Numbered from the stretch's first letter, positions 18,187 through 27,541 are shown. The stretch: 60,948 bases of DNA from Neolewinella aurantiaca (GCF_008014675.1 NZ_VOXD01000037.1:1-60948), one strand, 5' to 3'. Made by a program: numbers and translations. The notes: generated from the letters alone by a model not told the origin.

Positions 18187-19554
18187 TTATTTGCTGGTCA
18201 TGGTCAACGGGTCCCACTCAACAATTCTCCGTTCGAAGTAACTGACGTTCGCCGCCAGCGATGGTGCCGCAGCCCGGAAGCCAAAGGCTCCGTCTTCCAC
18301 CACGGTGCCTCCGTTGCGGATGGCCGTAAACCAGTTGTTGAAGTGGTGTACGTGATCAGAGTACCCCTCCGGTGTACGGTAAGTCCATTCTTTAGGGCCC
18401 TCGATCGTTGGTGGGGCGGGCGGATACTGGGCTTTGTACCACTGCTCGAACTCCTTGCGCTGTGGTTCCGCAAAGGTATTGAAGGCATCCCAGCCGCCGT
18501 AGCCGGGAGCGGCGGGGAGTTTGTTGCGCTTCAGGGTGATGGAGTTCCAGCCCAGTTCCAAACTGCCTTCGGTGCCAACGAACCGCGTCCTGGAGTCGCC
18601 TCCACCGCCCGCCACGAAGTTGACGCGCAGTTGCATATTGAAGGCCGGGTGTCCGGCTTGCTTGCCGTAGTCGCAGCTGGCAATGAATACGTCGGGTACG
18701 TCGCGCCCGTCCTCCCAGTACCGGAGGCCGCCGGTGGCGTAAATCCGGTTAGGGCCCAGCGAGTCCAGTACCCGGTGACTACCCGAGAAAAGATGAACAA
18801 AGAGATCGCCCCCAACTCCGGTGCCGTAGTCCTGGTAATTGCGCCACCGGAAAAAACGGGTAGCATCAAAAGGCATCTCCTGGCTGTTTTTAAGGAAGGT
18901 GTCCCAGTCAACCGTCTCGGGCGAGGCATCCCGGGGGATCGAGTATTGCCATGCGCCAAGCGCATCGAAGCGATCAGTAAAGGTCTCGATCATGACCAGC
19001 TCGCCGAGCTCTCCGCTGCGGTAAATGTCCCGCGCTTTCTCAGTTAGCAACGAGCTGACCCTCTGGCTGCCAACGATCAGAACACCGGGGTTACGTTGTT
19101 CTGCCTCCAGTACGGCCTTGCCTTCATCCAGACTTTGCACCAGCGGTTTCTCGCAATAAACATGCTTGCCCGCATCCAGCGCCGCAATCGTGATGGCGTC
19201 GTGCCAGTGATCAGAAGTGGCTACAATGACGGCGTCGATGTCTTTGCGGGAAAGGACCTCGCGGTAGTCGCGGGTGACAAAAATGTCCTCGCCGTACACT
19301 TCCTGCGCCCGGGCCAGCCGGCCGTCGTACAGGTCGCATGCCGCTACCATCTTTACGCCCGGGTTGCCGAGCGCGGCGTTCACATCGTTGAAGCCCTGGA
19401 TGCCCATACCGATGCAGGCCAGGTTGATTTGGTCGTTGGCCGCAAAGCGTTGTAGCGGACCGCTAAGGGTGGTTGCGTTTGCCTGCTGAGTAGCGAGCAG
19501 CGGCACGGCGAGCAGGGTAGGAAAGCGTTGGAGGAATTGTCTTCTTGTAGACAT
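18187..19554 (-). CDS. Gfo/Idh/MocA family oxidoreductase with Tat signal
   Basis: The 455-residue protein starts MSTRRQFLQRFPTLLAVPLL, a twin-arginine signal (RRQFL), so it is exported folded. INLACIGMGIQGFNDV near residue 42 is a Rossmann NAD(P)-binding start, and YCEKPLVQSLDEG near 133 is the family EKP motif that contributes catalytic Lys. Substrates in this family are usually sugars, inositols or glycosides; Tat-exported Bacteroidota members often act in polysaccharide or glycoside breakdown. It is the second gene of a pair: the preceding Gfo/Idh/MocA gene (19603-20598) ends 48 bases upstream, so they probably share a transcript. The exact substrate is not predictable. Confidence 0.85.
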   Translation of the reverse strand: MSTRRQFLQRFPTLLAVPLLATQQANATTLSGPLQRFAANDQINLACIGMGIQGFNDVNAALGNPGVKMVAACDLYDGRLARAQEVYGEDIFVTRDYREVLSRKDIDAVIVATSDHWHDAITIAALDAGKHVYCEKPLVQSLDEGKAVLEAEQRNPGVLIVGSQRVSSLLTEKARDIYRSGELGELVMIETFTDRFDALGAWQYSIPRDASPETVDWDTFLKNSQEMPFDATRFFRWRNYQDYGTGVGGDLFVHLFSGSHRVLDSLGPNRIYATGGLRYWEDGRDVPDVFIASCDYGKQAGHPAFNMQLRVNFVAGGGGDSRTRFVGTEGSLELGWNSITLKRNKLPAAPGYGGWDAFNTFAEPQRKEFEQWYKAQYPPAPPTIEGPKEWTYRTPEGYSDHVHHFNNWFTAIRNGGTVVEDGAFGFRAAAPSLAANVSYFERRIVEWDPLTMTSK

Positions 19555-19602
19555 AGATCGGCTTTAATTTGAAAAGCCAAAGTAACCATCAGGTGCTACA
19601 AT

Positions 19603-20598
19603 TTACACCCTCCCCATTATTCTGTCCATAATCCAGCTGGTATGTAGAGCGGTGGCACCCGTCGAAGGATGACGGAAGTTCCCGTCCAACAATTCCTTTT
19701 TCATGTTTTCCACATGGGGCATCTGGACGTGCTTAGGGTGTTTGATGAAGCGTTCTTTTCTCTTTTTGCCGTAGTTGAGCACCACCGGCTTTTCGTCGAA
19801 GACAGAAAAACGAATGCTGCCGTCGCTACCTGAAATTTCTACGTTGTCTTCAGTTTGGCTGCTGCCAAAGTTCCAGCTCCCCGCGCCGGTAACCCCTCCG
19901 GCGTGAAGCCAGCAGGCCGAAAAAGCATCTTTGGCACCGTAGAGCCCCTGCTGGTTCAGGCTGATGCCATGAACGGTAGTGATGTCGCCCAGCAGAAAGG
20001 TGAGGAGGTCTAACCCGTGGCTGGCCAGGTCATCGAAATAGCCGCCGGGGGCTACCGCGGGGTTTGTCCGCCAGTTGGGCGCACCTGATAAGTCCAGGGC
20101 ATCGGGTTGCTTGCTGAGGTGCCAGTTTACATGGCGGATTTCGCCGATCTTTCCGGCCTTTAACCAGGTGGCGATTTGTTCGAAACGGGGCAGGGAGCGC
20201 CGGTAGTAAGCCGAAAAAAGAGGAACCTCCTGCTGCGCAAAAGCATCGCAGATGGCGAGGCTGTCGGCGTAGCTCGGGGCTAAGGGTTTTTCCACGCAGC
20301 AGATCTTTCCTGCGGCGGCGACCTTCACCGCGTAGTGGCGGTGGGAGTCGGGTGGGGTAGCGATGTAAACGGCGTCGATGTCCGGGTCATTGATCAGGGC
20401 ATCGGCATCGGTGTACGTTTTTTCGACGCCGTGGCGCAGGGCGTAGTCCTTCAACTTAGCTTCGTTGCGGCGCATCACTGCTTTGAGTTCAAAGCCTTTG
20501 GTTTTCTGGTAGGCGGGCCCGCTTTTTACTTCGGTTACGTCTCCGCAACCGATGATTCCCCAGCGGATCGGGGTGGGGTAGGTGGTGGTTCTGGACAT
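19603..20598 (-). CDS. Gfo/Idh/MocA family oxidoreductase
   Basis: A 331-residue cytosolic NAD(P)-dependent oxidoreductase. The N-terminal Rossmann motif IRWGIIGCGDVTEVKSGPA lies near residue 11, AVYIATPPDSHRHYAVKVAAAG near 75, and the EKP motif CCVEKPLAPSYADSL near 98. The C-terminal alpha/beta domain is the usual GFO_IDH_MocA_C type. No signal peptide, unlike its downstream partner, so the pair may act on the same class of substrate on different sides of the membrane (inference). The length is typical. Confidence 0.85.
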   Translation of the reverse strand: MSRTTTYPTPIRWGIIGCGDVTEVKSGPAYQKTKGFELKAVMRRNEAKLKDYALRHGVEKTYTDADALINDPDIDAVYIATPPDSHRHYAVKVAAAGKICCVEKPLAPSYADSLAICDAFAQQEVPLFSAYYRRSLPRFEQIATWLKAGKIGEIRHVNWHLSKQPDALDLSGAPNWRTNPAVAPGGYFDDLASHGLDLLTFLLGDITTVHGISLNQQGLYGAKDAFSACWLHAGGVTGAGSWNFGSSQTEDNVEISGSDGSIRFSVFDEKPVVLNYGKKRKERFIKHPKHVQMPHVENMKKELLDGNFRHPSTGATALHTSWIMDRIMGRV

Positions 20599-20625
20599 CC
20601 GGTTAAATTTCCGGTAAGATAATCA

Positions 20626-20644
20626 GGCGCGGCCGCAGGATGCA
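20626..20644 (-). repeat. Dispersed GCGGCCGC motif copy, intergenic
   Basis: GGCGCGGCCGCAGGATGCA, consensus with a one-base insertion, in the spacer between the Gfo/Idh/MocA gene and the flavin-dependent oxidoreductase gene. Confidence 0.55.
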
Positions 20645-20670
20645 GGGGGAGGTTTTAAAAAATCAGTTTC

Positions 20671-21717
20671 CTACCCGACCTGGTGCACCCCCGCTGCTTC
20701 CGGCTTAGCCGTAGCGTTGATCTCCTGCATGATTTCGGCGAACAGAGCGTAAGACTTGAACCGGTCTTCGTGATTGTAGATGGCGGTAGCGGCAATCAGT
20801 TCGTCAACGCCCGTCTGTTGCAGGAATTCCTCTACCTGGGCTTTTACGGTTTCTTTACTGCCCACAAACGAGAACTTCAGCATTTGGCTGATGGTAGGGT
20901 GCCGAAGGGCGCCCCTGAGTTCGTCGGTCATGTCGGTTGGCGGCTGCAGGAAATCCCTGTTGCCGGTAACCAGGCCAATGAACATCCGGAGGATGGAGGT
21001 GTAGAGTCGTTCTGCTTCTTCGTCGGTGTCAGCAACCACAATATTTACGCCAGCAATAGTGTAGGGCTTTTCCAGTTGTACCGATGGTTTAAACTCCCTG
21101 TGGTAGATCTCGAGCGCATTGAATAATTGTGCCGTGGCAAAATGGCTGGCGAAGGCGTAAGGAAGGCCTTTCTTCGCAGCAAGGTGAGCACTGTCCGTGC
21201 TGGACCCGAGGATGTACAGCGGAACGTCTACTCCTTCGGCTACCGGAGCGCGCACCGCTGCATGCTGGTTGTCTGGAGAGAAGTATTGCTGAATCTTCTC
21301 AATCTCGCGGGGGAAAGAATGGGCGGCCTGCATAAAATCTGACCGGATCGCTTGTGCTGTTACCTGATCGGTGCCCGGCGCCCGGCCCAGACCAAGATCG
21401 ATCCGGTTGGGGTACAGGTTGCCCAGGGTACCAAACTGCTCGGCCACCACGAGGGGAGAGTGGTTGGGCAGCATCACCCCGCCGGAGCCTACGCGAAGTG
21501 TTTTGGTCCCTCCGGCAATATGGCCAATCAATACGGGCGGAGAGTTACTGCCTACACTGGCGGTGTTGTGGTGCTCGGCGAGCCAGAAGCGCTTGTATCC
21601 GGCAGCTTCCGCCGCCTGCGCAAGCGCGAGCGAGTTGGCAAAGGTGGTGCTTACCGGGTCTCCCTTAGAGACAACGGCCAGTTCGAGGATAGAATAAGCA
21701 ATAGCTTGCGAATACAT
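20671..21717 (-). CDS. LLM class flavin-dependent oxidoreductase
   Basis: A 348-residue bacterial luciferase-like monooxygenase of the YhbW type. The start MYSQAIAYSILELAVVSKGD is preferred over an in-frame start 20 codons upstream, because family members begin at this point. FWLAEHHNTASVGSNSPPVLIGHIA near residues 42-62 and RVGSGGVMLPNHSPLVVAEQFGTL near 75-98 are family hallmarks for flavin binding; YILGSSTDSAHLAAKKGLPYAF follows near 175. It likely uses FMNH2 and oxygen on an unknown substrate. Divergent from the CocE-type hydrolase gene. Confidence 0.88.
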   Translation of the reverse strand: MYSQAIAYSILELAVVSKGDPVSTTFANSLALAQAAEAAGYKRFWLAEHHNTASVGSNSPPVLIGHIAGGTKTLRVGSGGVMLPNHSPLVVAEQFGTLGNLYPNRIDLGLGRAPGTDQVTAQAIRSDFMQAAHSFPREIEKIQQYFSPDNQHAAVRAPVAEGVDVPLYILGSSTDSAHLAAKKGLPYAFASHFATAQLFNALEIYHREFKPSVQLEKPYTIAGVNIVVADTDEEAERLYTSILRMFIGLVTGNRDFLQPPTDMTDELRGALRHPTISQMLKFSFVGSKETVKAQVEEFLQQTGVDELIAATAIYNHEDRFKSYALFAEIMQEINATAKPEAAGVHQVG

Positions 21718-21844
21718 AAGTCTGAGTTTTAATGCCCGTGAAGACAGGGGATATTGAGAACACGCTGGCCGTTTCATTAGTTTGTCTGGTTTAGGTCACT
21801 AGAACGACGTACCTTAATCCCCCCAACCAAATACCCAATATTCA

Positions 21845-23716
21845 ATGCGTCAGTTTTCTCTGCTCTTTTTACTCCTGCTATGCACCTGCGGCCCCGCCCA
21901 GCTACTCTCCCAGAGCAGCCGCGAATACCTGGAACTCGCTAAAATCGCCCACGTAGAGCAAATGCACATGGCACCGATGCGCGATGGCATTCGGCTGCGA
22001 ACCGATGTTTACCGCCCCAAAACTGATGAAAAAGTCCCCGTTATCCTGAGCCGTACACCCTACCAAATGAACGGCTGGGTGGATGGCGAAGAGCGTACCC
22101 GCACCTACCAGCGCGCCCTCGATTGGGTGAAGGCCGGCTACGCCTATGTTGTGCAAAACGAACGCGGTCGCTACTACTCGGAAGGCGAATGGGACATCCT
22201 CGGAACGCCAACTACCGATGGCTACGATGCCTTCACCTGGCTGGCCGAACGTGACTGGAGCAACGGGAATATCGGTCTGCTCGGCTGTTCCTCTACCGCC
22301 GAATGGCAGATGGCCGTAGCTGCCCTCGGCCATCCTGCACTCAAAGCTATCGTACCGCAGGGCTACGGAGCGGGTGTCGGCAAAATCGGTAAGTTTCAGG
22401 AGCAGGGCAACTGGTACCGCGGTGGCGCGACCCAGATGTTGTTCATCGCCTGGCTGTACAGCGTACAGCACGACCCGATGCGGCCACGCATCCCGAAAAA
22501 CGCCACGAGAGAAGACTTGCTGCGCCTCCAGCGCTTCCACGATATGGCACCGGAGTATCCCCGGGTAGCATGGGAAGACGGACTGAAAACCCTGCCCGTG
22601 CAAGACATCATTAAAGCACAAAACGGCCCGCAAGGCATTTTCGAGGAAATGGTAACCCGGACACCAAACAGCAAAGAATGGTTTGAAGGCGGCCTCTACC
22701 ACGACGATATGCCGTTCGATGTACCCGCCTTCTGGTTCACGAGTTGGTATGATGTTTCTATCAGTCCTAATCTCGCGCTGTTCAACCACGTACGCAAGCA
22801 CGCAACGACGGAGAAAATGCGCGATGAGCAGTTCCTCGTCATCGCCCCGACCCTGCACTGCGCGTACACGCGGGCAACGGCAAACACCATCGTCGGAGAG
22901 CGCTCCGTTGGCGACGCACGACTCAATTACCAGGAGCAGATAGAAGCTTTTTTTGCGCAGCACCTAAAGGGGGAAGCGCAGCAGGCGCGGCCGCGGGTGC
23001 AGTATTACGTTATGGGAAGCAACGAATGGAAGTCGAGCACGGCCTGGCCTCCGCCAGCCGCCAAAATGGAGACGTTCTACCTCGACTCCGACGGGAGCGC
23101 CAACACGTTGCACGGCAACGGTCGTCTCGTCAGCAAGGCTCCCGCTTCGGATAAGCCCGATGGCTTTGTGTATGACCCTATGAATCCCGTACCGAGTTAC
23201 GGCGGCAATGTTTGCTGTACCGGCAACGCCGTAAAGGGAGGTGCCTTCGATCAGCGCGTAATGGAAACCCGCAACGATATCCTCGTTTACACCACCGAAC
23301 CGTTTAAGGACGGTGTGGAAATCGCCGGCAGCATCGAAACGACCCTCTACGTCAGCTCCGACGCAAAGGACACCGACTTTACCGTAAAGCTCATCGACGT
23401 TGCCCCCGACGGCACCGCCTACAACCTCGACGAAACCATTCAGCGCGTCCGTTACCGCGAAGGCTATGACAAAGAAGTATGGATGGGGAAGGGCAAGGTC
23501 TACAAAGTAGAACTGACACCACTAAGTACCGCCAACTACTTTAAGCCGGGGCACTCCATCCGGGTGGAAGTTTCCAGCTCGAACTTCCCCCGCTTCGACC
23601 GCAACCTCAATACCGGTGGGCGTAACTACGACGAAAGCAAAGGCGTGGTGGCCCGGAACATGGTTCACCACTCAGCGGAGTATCCGAGCTCGGTGCGGAT
23701 TCCGGTGGTACGGTAG
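21845..23716 (+). CDS. Exported CocE/NonD family alpha/beta hydrolase (X-Pro dipeptidyl-peptidase type)
   Basis: A 623-residue secreted serine hydrolase. The signal peptide ends LCTCGPAQ; the mature N-terminus has [16 protein letters not shown], typical of CocE/Non[15 protein letters not shown] near residue 102 and the nucleophile region [16 protein letters not shown] near residue 142 (Ser in the G-x-S context) belong to the catalytic domain. [11 protein letters not shown] and HCAYTR mark the acid and His regions. The C-terminal ~220 residues form the X-Pro dipeptidyl-peptidase jelly-roll ([22 protein letters not shown], then [20 protein letters not shown]). It may act on peptides, esters or acylated compounds in the periplasm. 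It is monocistronic, convergent with the next gene. Confidence 0.88.
   Translation: MRQFSLLFLLLLCTCGPAQLLSQSSREYLELAKIAHVEQMHMAPMRDGIRLRTDVYRPKTDEKVPVILSRTPYQMNGWVDGEERTRTYQRALDWVKAGYAYVVQNERGRYYSEGEWDILGTPTTDGYDAFTWLAERDWSNGNIGLLGCSSTAEWQMAVAALGHPALKAIVPQGYGAGVGKIGKFQEQGNWYRGGATQMLFIAWLYSVQHDPMRPRIPKNATREDLLRLQRFHDMAPEYPRVAWEDGLKTLPVQDIIKAQNGPQGIFEEMVTRTPNSKEWFEGGLYHDDMPFDVPAFWFTSWYDVSISPNLALFNHVRKHATTEKMRDEQFLVIAPTLHCAYTRATANTIVGERSVGDARLNYQEQIEAFFAQHLKGEAQQARPRVQYYVMGSNEWKSSTAWPPPAAKMETFYLDSDGSANTLHGNGRLVSKAPASDKPDGFVYDPMNPVPSYGGNVCCTGNAVKGGAFDQRVMETRNDILVYTTEPFKDGVEIAGSIETTLYVSSDAKDTDFTVKLIDVAPDGTAYNLDETIQRVRYREGYDKEVWMGKGKVYKVELTPLSTANYFKPGHSIRVEVSSSNFPRFDRNLNTGGRNYDESKGVVARNMVHHSAEYPSSVRIPVVR
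21881..21900 (+). repeat. Dispersed GCGGCC-type motif copy in a signal-peptide codon block
   Basis: TGCACCTGCGGCCCCGCCCA matches the consensus except for a C replacing one G. It encodes C-T-C-G-P-A at the end of the signal peptide of the CocE-type hydrolase. Confidence 0.6.
22984..23001 (-). repeat. Dispersed GCGGCCGC motif copy inside the CocE-type hydrolase gene
   Basis: GGCGCGGCCGCGGGTGCA on the plus strand, one base from the consensus reverse complement. It encodes the Q-A-R-P-R-V-Q segment between the catalytic and jelly-roll parts. Confidence 0.55.
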
Positions 23717-23872
23717 GTAGATTCCCTTATCGACATATCGAAGCCGCAGGGAACGGCCAGCTGCTGATACGTTCTGTCCCTTTTACCGTATTCCTGAGTA
23801 TGATGCGGACTACGGAAGTACGAAGTCGTGGTTGAGCTTTTTCCTTTTAAGCAGAGGGTAGTCAGCAGGCTA

Positions 23873-23890
23873 CCCCAATGCACATTGGGG
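23873..23890. terminator. Perfect hairpin between convergent genes
   Basis: CCCCAATG and CATTGGGG pair around CA, and the flanking bases extend the pairing imperfectly. It separates the stop of the hydrolase gene from the stop of the minus-strand lipoprotein gene. No long T-run is present. Confidence 0.45.
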
Positions 23891-23904
23891 AGTTACCTGA
23901 CTCC

Positions 23905-24807
23905 TTACTGAATCTCCACTTTCTCATAAGTGGTATTGGCCCATCTGATTTGTGCTCTGCCGCCTTTGACCCGGTAAGCTCCGTACCTGATGCCTGATTG
24001 TAAGGCTCTTTCGGGTTCCGGGATGTTCCAGTTGTAAGGAGTGCCGCCGATTACGGCGTCAGCGTAGTGGATTTTCCGGGTAGGATCATCGGGATCCTGT
24101 CTGAATCCAACTTCCAGCTCGACGTCGGTGGCTTCTCCTTTCGGGATGTTGGTAAGGAAGACAAGGTCTCTGCCCTGTTCGCCCGATCCGCCACGGAAAT
24201 TGATCTGTTCGCGAAAGAGATCGAACGATACCTGTACCTGATTGCCGTTACTGTCGGGGCCGTACACTGGCTTGGCTAAGTACAAACAGATGGCGGGGTC
24301 GTTAGAGCCTCCGCCGCCGGTGTGCTTTCCTTTGGCTTGTATGATGTATGTGCCGTCGCTACCGTCGGAGTTCGTTTTGCCCGTTTCCAAAATCCGGACT
24401 GTGCCCGTAAACCGGGCGTAACTCCCTACTCCGGTTGTTTGGGATCGATTCAGCGATCGTTCAATTCGGGGCTGCAGGCCGTTAGCATCAAGGTGGTTGG
24501 AGTTATGAGTGATGTTGTACACGCCCCACGTTGTTCCGTCAATGGTGCTTTCCATGTAGTTGGCGTAGCAGCTCCGGTCATCAGCTGTTCCTACGTTAAC
24601 GGGATTTGGGATGTCTGTTTCCCGGACGGCGTTTGTGCCCGCGGTGGTGCACTCCGTGATCGGGCTGGTATCTTCATCGGTTACCGGTTGCATTTCGACT
24701 TCCATTTCATCGAGGATTTCTTCTTTAGAGTTGCAGGAGGGAAGAACCGCCAGCGCGACCAAAAACACTAACGGGAAAAAATGGAGGGTAAGCTTATCTT
24801 GTTTCAT
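23905..24807 (-). CDS. Lipoprotein of unknown function, possibly a beta jelly-roll
   Basis: A 300-residue protein with a lipoprotein signal ([17 protein letters not shown], Cys near residue 25) followed by an acidic linker of about 45 residues. The remaining ~225 residues are beta-rich: [55 protein letters not shown] and [11 protein letters not shown] resemble the strand pattern of concanavalin-like carbohydrate-binding or lyase folds (PL7-like). No catalytic residues could be matched, so a glycan-related role is only a guess. It stands alone, convergent with the CocE-type gene. Confidence 0.65.
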   Translation of the reverse strand: MKQDKLTLHFFPLVFLVALAVLPSCNSKEEILDEMEVEMQPVTDEDTSPITECTTAGTNAVRETDIPNPVNVGTADDRSCYANYMESTIDGTTWGVYNITHNSNHLDANGLQPRIERSLNRSQTTGVGSYARFTGTVRILETGKTNSDGSDGTYIIQAKGKHTGGGGSNDPAICLYLAKPVYGPDSNGNQVQVSFDLFREQINFRGGSGEQGRDLVFLTNIPKGEATDVELEVGFRQDPDDPTRKIHYADAVIGGTPYNWNIPEPERALQSGIRYGAYRVKGGRAQIRWANTTYEKVEIQ

Positions 24808-25173
24808 TCACAGTGAGTTTTATCAGACTAAAAGTGGTGTGAATAATGAGCAAGGGCATCCTGTAGTATCCTGTATACTTTGCCTTTCGGTGAAAAGTAA
24901 AAGACGGCTTCTGACTAAATGAGGATAGGGGACGCGCGTTGCCCGGTCTTGGTTCCGGGCGGTAATCCGTTCCCCTTAATCCCCGGCCATTTCTGGCCGG
25001 AAGGGTAAGCAGGATAGGCCGGAAGGTCTGTTTCCTTTAGTGCGGAGACCTGGTTTTACGTATTCATCAGTAAAAACGGGGCGCCCTTCTGTATCCTGAG
25101 CAGTGGGCGTGGTCCGGTTTCATGCTTTCATTGCTGTTGGCGGGGCTTCCCCTCCTCCTCCTTTCTGCAAAAC

Positions 25174-25191
25174 CGAACACCTTAGTGTTCG
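25174..25191. promoter_or_regulatory. 18-bp palindrome, possible operator
   Basis: CGAACACCTTAGTGTTCG has perfect 7-bp arms around CTTA, followed closely by another CGAACAC at about 25196. The repetition of the half site suggests a dimeric regulator site. No matching regulator is encoded nearby. Confidence 0.3.
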
Positions 25192-25294
25192 TAATCGAAC
25201 ACATTTCATTTTATCGTTAAGTGTAAGTAGTTGAATTGCAGTTTCCGTGGCTTGTGGCATGGTCTTGGCGTGGGTACTATTGTGCTTCAACCGC

Positions 25295-25315
25295 CTTTGC
25301 ACCTGCGTTTGCGCC
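25295..25315 (+). repeat. Dispersed GCGGCCGC-type motif copy, intergenic, degenerate
   Basis: CTTTGCACCTGCGTTTGCGCC: the left half TTTGCACCTGCG is intact, while the GGCCGC core is replaced by TTTGC. Confidence 0.45.
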
Positions 25316-25539
25316 TTAAAAGGGCTTTAGACGATGAAAAGGTAAAAAGTAACTACCGTTCACCGAATAAAACAAGCGTTCGTCGAACAAAACCAAGGAG
25401 CCATAGAACTTATTTTTTCTGCGTCGAAACTCCCCCGACATTTGATTTATCAAAGCACAGGGAATAAAAATTCCAAAACAAAGTGCAACCATTCACAAAA
25501 ACGAAAGTCTCTTCTTACAACCCATACAAATTACAGATC

Positions 25540-26535
25540 ATGAAACGCTTCTTCCTTACTTCTCTTTACAGCCTTCTTATCAGCTGCGCTGTTTTTGCTT
25601 CCGGCGCCGGGAAGTCGGGTAGCAGCCTTTTCGATCACTGGATGACGGATAGTAACACCAGCATCGAGCTTCACGTAAATTTTGACAGCCTGGAGGTATA
25701 CCGTAAGAAAGTAGACTTTATGCCCGCCAAAGTTGTTCAGGACGGCGAAGTGCTTGATCTTGAAGTGGCGGTTCGCGGCAAATTCCGCCGCAGTGCCTGT
25801 GCAATGCCGCCTCTGAAGTTGAAGTTTGCAAAAGATGGTCTCCGCGCTGCGGGCCTCAATACCCACAACGACTTCAAACTGGTAACTCACTGTACTAACG
25901 ACGAAGCCGGACAAGACGCTTTGCTCCGCGAGCAACTCGCCTACGAACTCTACCGTACCGTAAACCCCGCCGCCAGCTTCCGTACCCAGCTCCTCACCAT
26001 CACTTACGTTAATACTGTCGACGGCAGCACCACTACCAGCTACGCTATCCTGATCGAGGATGTCGACGAAATGAAAAACCGCATTGAAGCTGAAACCTGC
26101 AGCGATTGCTACAATATGCCAATCGTAAACGTAGACAATGCTGAAGTCGTCACCTTGTTTCAGTACATGATCGGTAACGCCGACTACAGCACCCGGATGA
26201 TCCGTAACCTTAAAATGGTAACCACTCCCGATGGTCAGAACACTTTCGTACCCTACGATTTCGACTACACCGGCCTGGTAAACGCAAGCTACGCCAAAGG
26301 AATGCCTCACCTCGGGCAGACCAAGATCACGGACCGGGTACTGGTTTGGGAGTTCTCCGATGCTCCGGACTTCGGCGACGCCGCAGATTACCTGGTAAGC
26401 CTGAAAGATACCCTCCTGAACCAGGTGGTAAACTTTGACGGGCTGGCTGAAGCCAGCAAGAAAGAAATGACCAAATACCTCAAAAGCGGTCTTCGTCAGA
26501 TCAAGAACGGCGCATTTGAGATCATCAGCAAATAA
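25540..26535 (+). CDS. Exported CotH-like protein
   Basis: The 331-residue protein starts MKRFFLTSLYSLLISCAVFA (signal peptide); an in-frame ATG at 25483 would add 19 polar residues in front of it. VRGKFRRSACAMPPLKLKF near residue 77, FKLVTHCTNDEAGQDALLREQLAYELY near 105, TSYAILIEDVDEM near 165 and TFVPYDFDYTGLVNASYA near 230 match the order of conserved blocks in CotH-type atypical kinase folds (R-G-x-S/R, the K in L-K-L-V, and a D-F-D metal site). If active it would phosphorylate an extracytoplasmic protein, but that is inference. Monocistronic, with a strong terminator at 26611. Confidence 0.6.
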   Translation: MKRFFLTSLYSLLISCAVFASGAGKSGSSLFDHWMTDSNTSIELHVNFDSLEVYRKKVDFMPAKVVQDGEVLDLEVAVRGKFRRSACAMPPLKLKFAKDGLRAAGLNTHNDFKLVTHCTNDEAGQDALLREQLAYELYRTVNPAASFRTQLLTITYVNTVDGSTTTSYAILIEDVDEMKNRIEAETCSDCYNMPIVNVDNAEVVTLFQYMIGNADYSTRMIRNLKMVTTPDGQNTFVPYDFDYTGLVNASYAKGMPHLGQTKITDRVLVWEFSDAPDFGDAADYLVSLKDTLLNQVVNFDGLAEASKKEMTKYLKSGLRQIKNGAFEIISK

Positions 26536-26610
26536 GAGTCGGAGACTCTTAAACTCTTAGTGAAATGTATGTGTAACCCTGATTTTTAATTGATTACTAG
26601 ATGTAGTTTT

Positions 26611-26646
26611 CACCGGCACCTCTGAGTTTGAGGGCCGGTGTTTTTG
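26611..26646 (+). terminator. Rho-independent terminator
   Basis: CACCGGC and GCCGGTG form a 7-bp stem, extended by ACCTC/GAGG pairing in the loop, followed by TTTTTG. It lies 75 bases after the CotH-like gene. Confidence 0.75.
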
Positions 26647-26683
26647 TTTGCATACTTGTCGTGCCAACTGTTATTTTCCTTCC

Positions 26684-26691
26684 TACCTTTG
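26684..26691 (+). promoter_or_regulatory. -7 promoter box (TACCTTTG)
   Basis: TACCTTTG ends four bases before the ATG at 26696. The predicted transcript would start about one base before the ATG, so the upstream in-frame starts at 26648 and earlier are unlikely. Confidence 0.55.
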
Positions 26692-26695
26692 CTGC

Positions 26696-27460
26696 ATGCC
26701 CGCTCTTCCCGTTCTTCTGCCGCTTGCCCTGATGGCTGTCGCTATTGTTGCGGCTCTGGCTATCGGCGGATTATTCTTCCTGAAGCAATCCGGCGAGCGA
26801 AGGGCCAACCGGTTATACGGAGCGCTGCTCATTCTGGGGGGGCTCACGCAGCTTCATTTTGCCCTCGACTTTGGGGGGTGGCTGATCAGCGATCCGTGGT
26901 TGCGTTACTTGCCGATCTATTTCAGTTTGTGGTTGCCGGTTTTACTGTTCAGCCACGTTAAGATCAGCCTCTATCCTTCCTACCAGTTCCGGTGGACCGA
27001 CATGAAGCACCTGACGCTGCCCATCGGGCAGACGCTGTATTTTCTGGCCATCTGGCTGTTTCCCTCGTTCCGGCATGAGACCGGCCGGTATTTCTACAAC
27101 CCATTCTACGGTGGCCTCGAACAGGCGCTGTTTTTGTTTGGCTGGCCGCTTTACGTGCTTTTCAGCGTTTTGTACCTGCGCCGCAAGCGGGCGGCACTGA
27201 ACATGCGGAGCCTGCCGAGGCTGTTGTGGTACCTCCGTAAATTACTCAAGGGAGTACTGCTGTTCATTCTTGCCTACGCCATTCTTTCGGTGGCCGACGT
27301 GCTGGCGTTCAAATATTTACTCACTGACCTGCGCAGCAGGGTTTGGTACGCCGGTGCGCAGGCGCTCAGTTTCACGGTTTTATTGCTGTGGCTGTGCGTA
27401 TACGGAGGGCAGGTACTGGTGTGGGGGCGTGCGCTGCGGGTCGCTGTGCAGAAGCCCTGA
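26696..27460 (+). CDS. Seven-helix membrane protein resembling the sensor half of 7TM regulators
   Basis: A 254-residue integral membrane protein starting MPALPVLLPLALMAVAIVAA. Hydrophobic segments lie near 5-28, 40-60, 66-85, 105-120, 138-157, 185-208 and 220-245. The layout, with short basic loops and an LPIGQTLYFLAIW-type segment, resembles the N-terminal seven-helix domain that in Bacteroidota is often fused to an AraC-type helix-turn-helix; here the protein stops right after the last helix and no DNA-binding domain follows. It may be an orphan sensor or a shortened regulator. The start is fixed by a promoter box at 26684. Confidence 0.65.
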   Translation: MPALPVLLPLALMAVAIVAALAIGGLFFLKQSGERRANRLYGALLILGGLTQLHFALDFGGWLISDPWLRYLPIYFSLWLPVLLFSHVKISLYPSYQFRWTDMKHLTLPIGQTLYFLAIWLFPSFRHETGRYFYNPFYGGLEQALFLFGWPLYVLFSVLYLRRKRAALNMRSLPRLLWYLRKLLKGVLLFILAYAILSVADVLAFKYLLTDLRSRVWYAGAQALSFTVLLLWLCVYGGQVLVWGRALRVAVQKP

Positions 27461-27484
27461 CCAGAAACGTGATAAAAGTACGGT

Positions 27485-27504
27485 GGCGCGGCCGCAGGTG
27501 AAAA
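27485..27504 (-). repeat. Dispersed GCGGCCGC motif copy, intergenic
   Basis: GGCGCGGCCGCAGGTGAAAA differs from the consensus reverse complement only by loss of the C of GTGCAAA. It sits between the convergent genes ending at 27460 and 27542. Confidence 0.6.
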
Positions 27505-27541
27505 AGAGTTTTCCAGGATCGCTCCTCCGGCAGGGTGAAAA

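Larger units (their letters stand above)
24808..25539. other. Gene-free stretch upstream of the CotH-like gene
   Basis: About 730 bases with no supported gene. It contains an 18-bp palindrome (25174-25191), one copy of the dispersed GCGGCCGC-type motif (25295-25315), a GGCCGG-rich inverted pair near 24983-25023 and an A/T-rich tract just before the ATG at 25540. It may be the regulatory region of that gene. Confidence 0.4.

Noticed and set aside
21902..22963. 353-codon minus-strand frame opposite the CocE-type gene
   Set aside because: Antisense to a certain hydrolase gene, with no start signals or recognisable domain.
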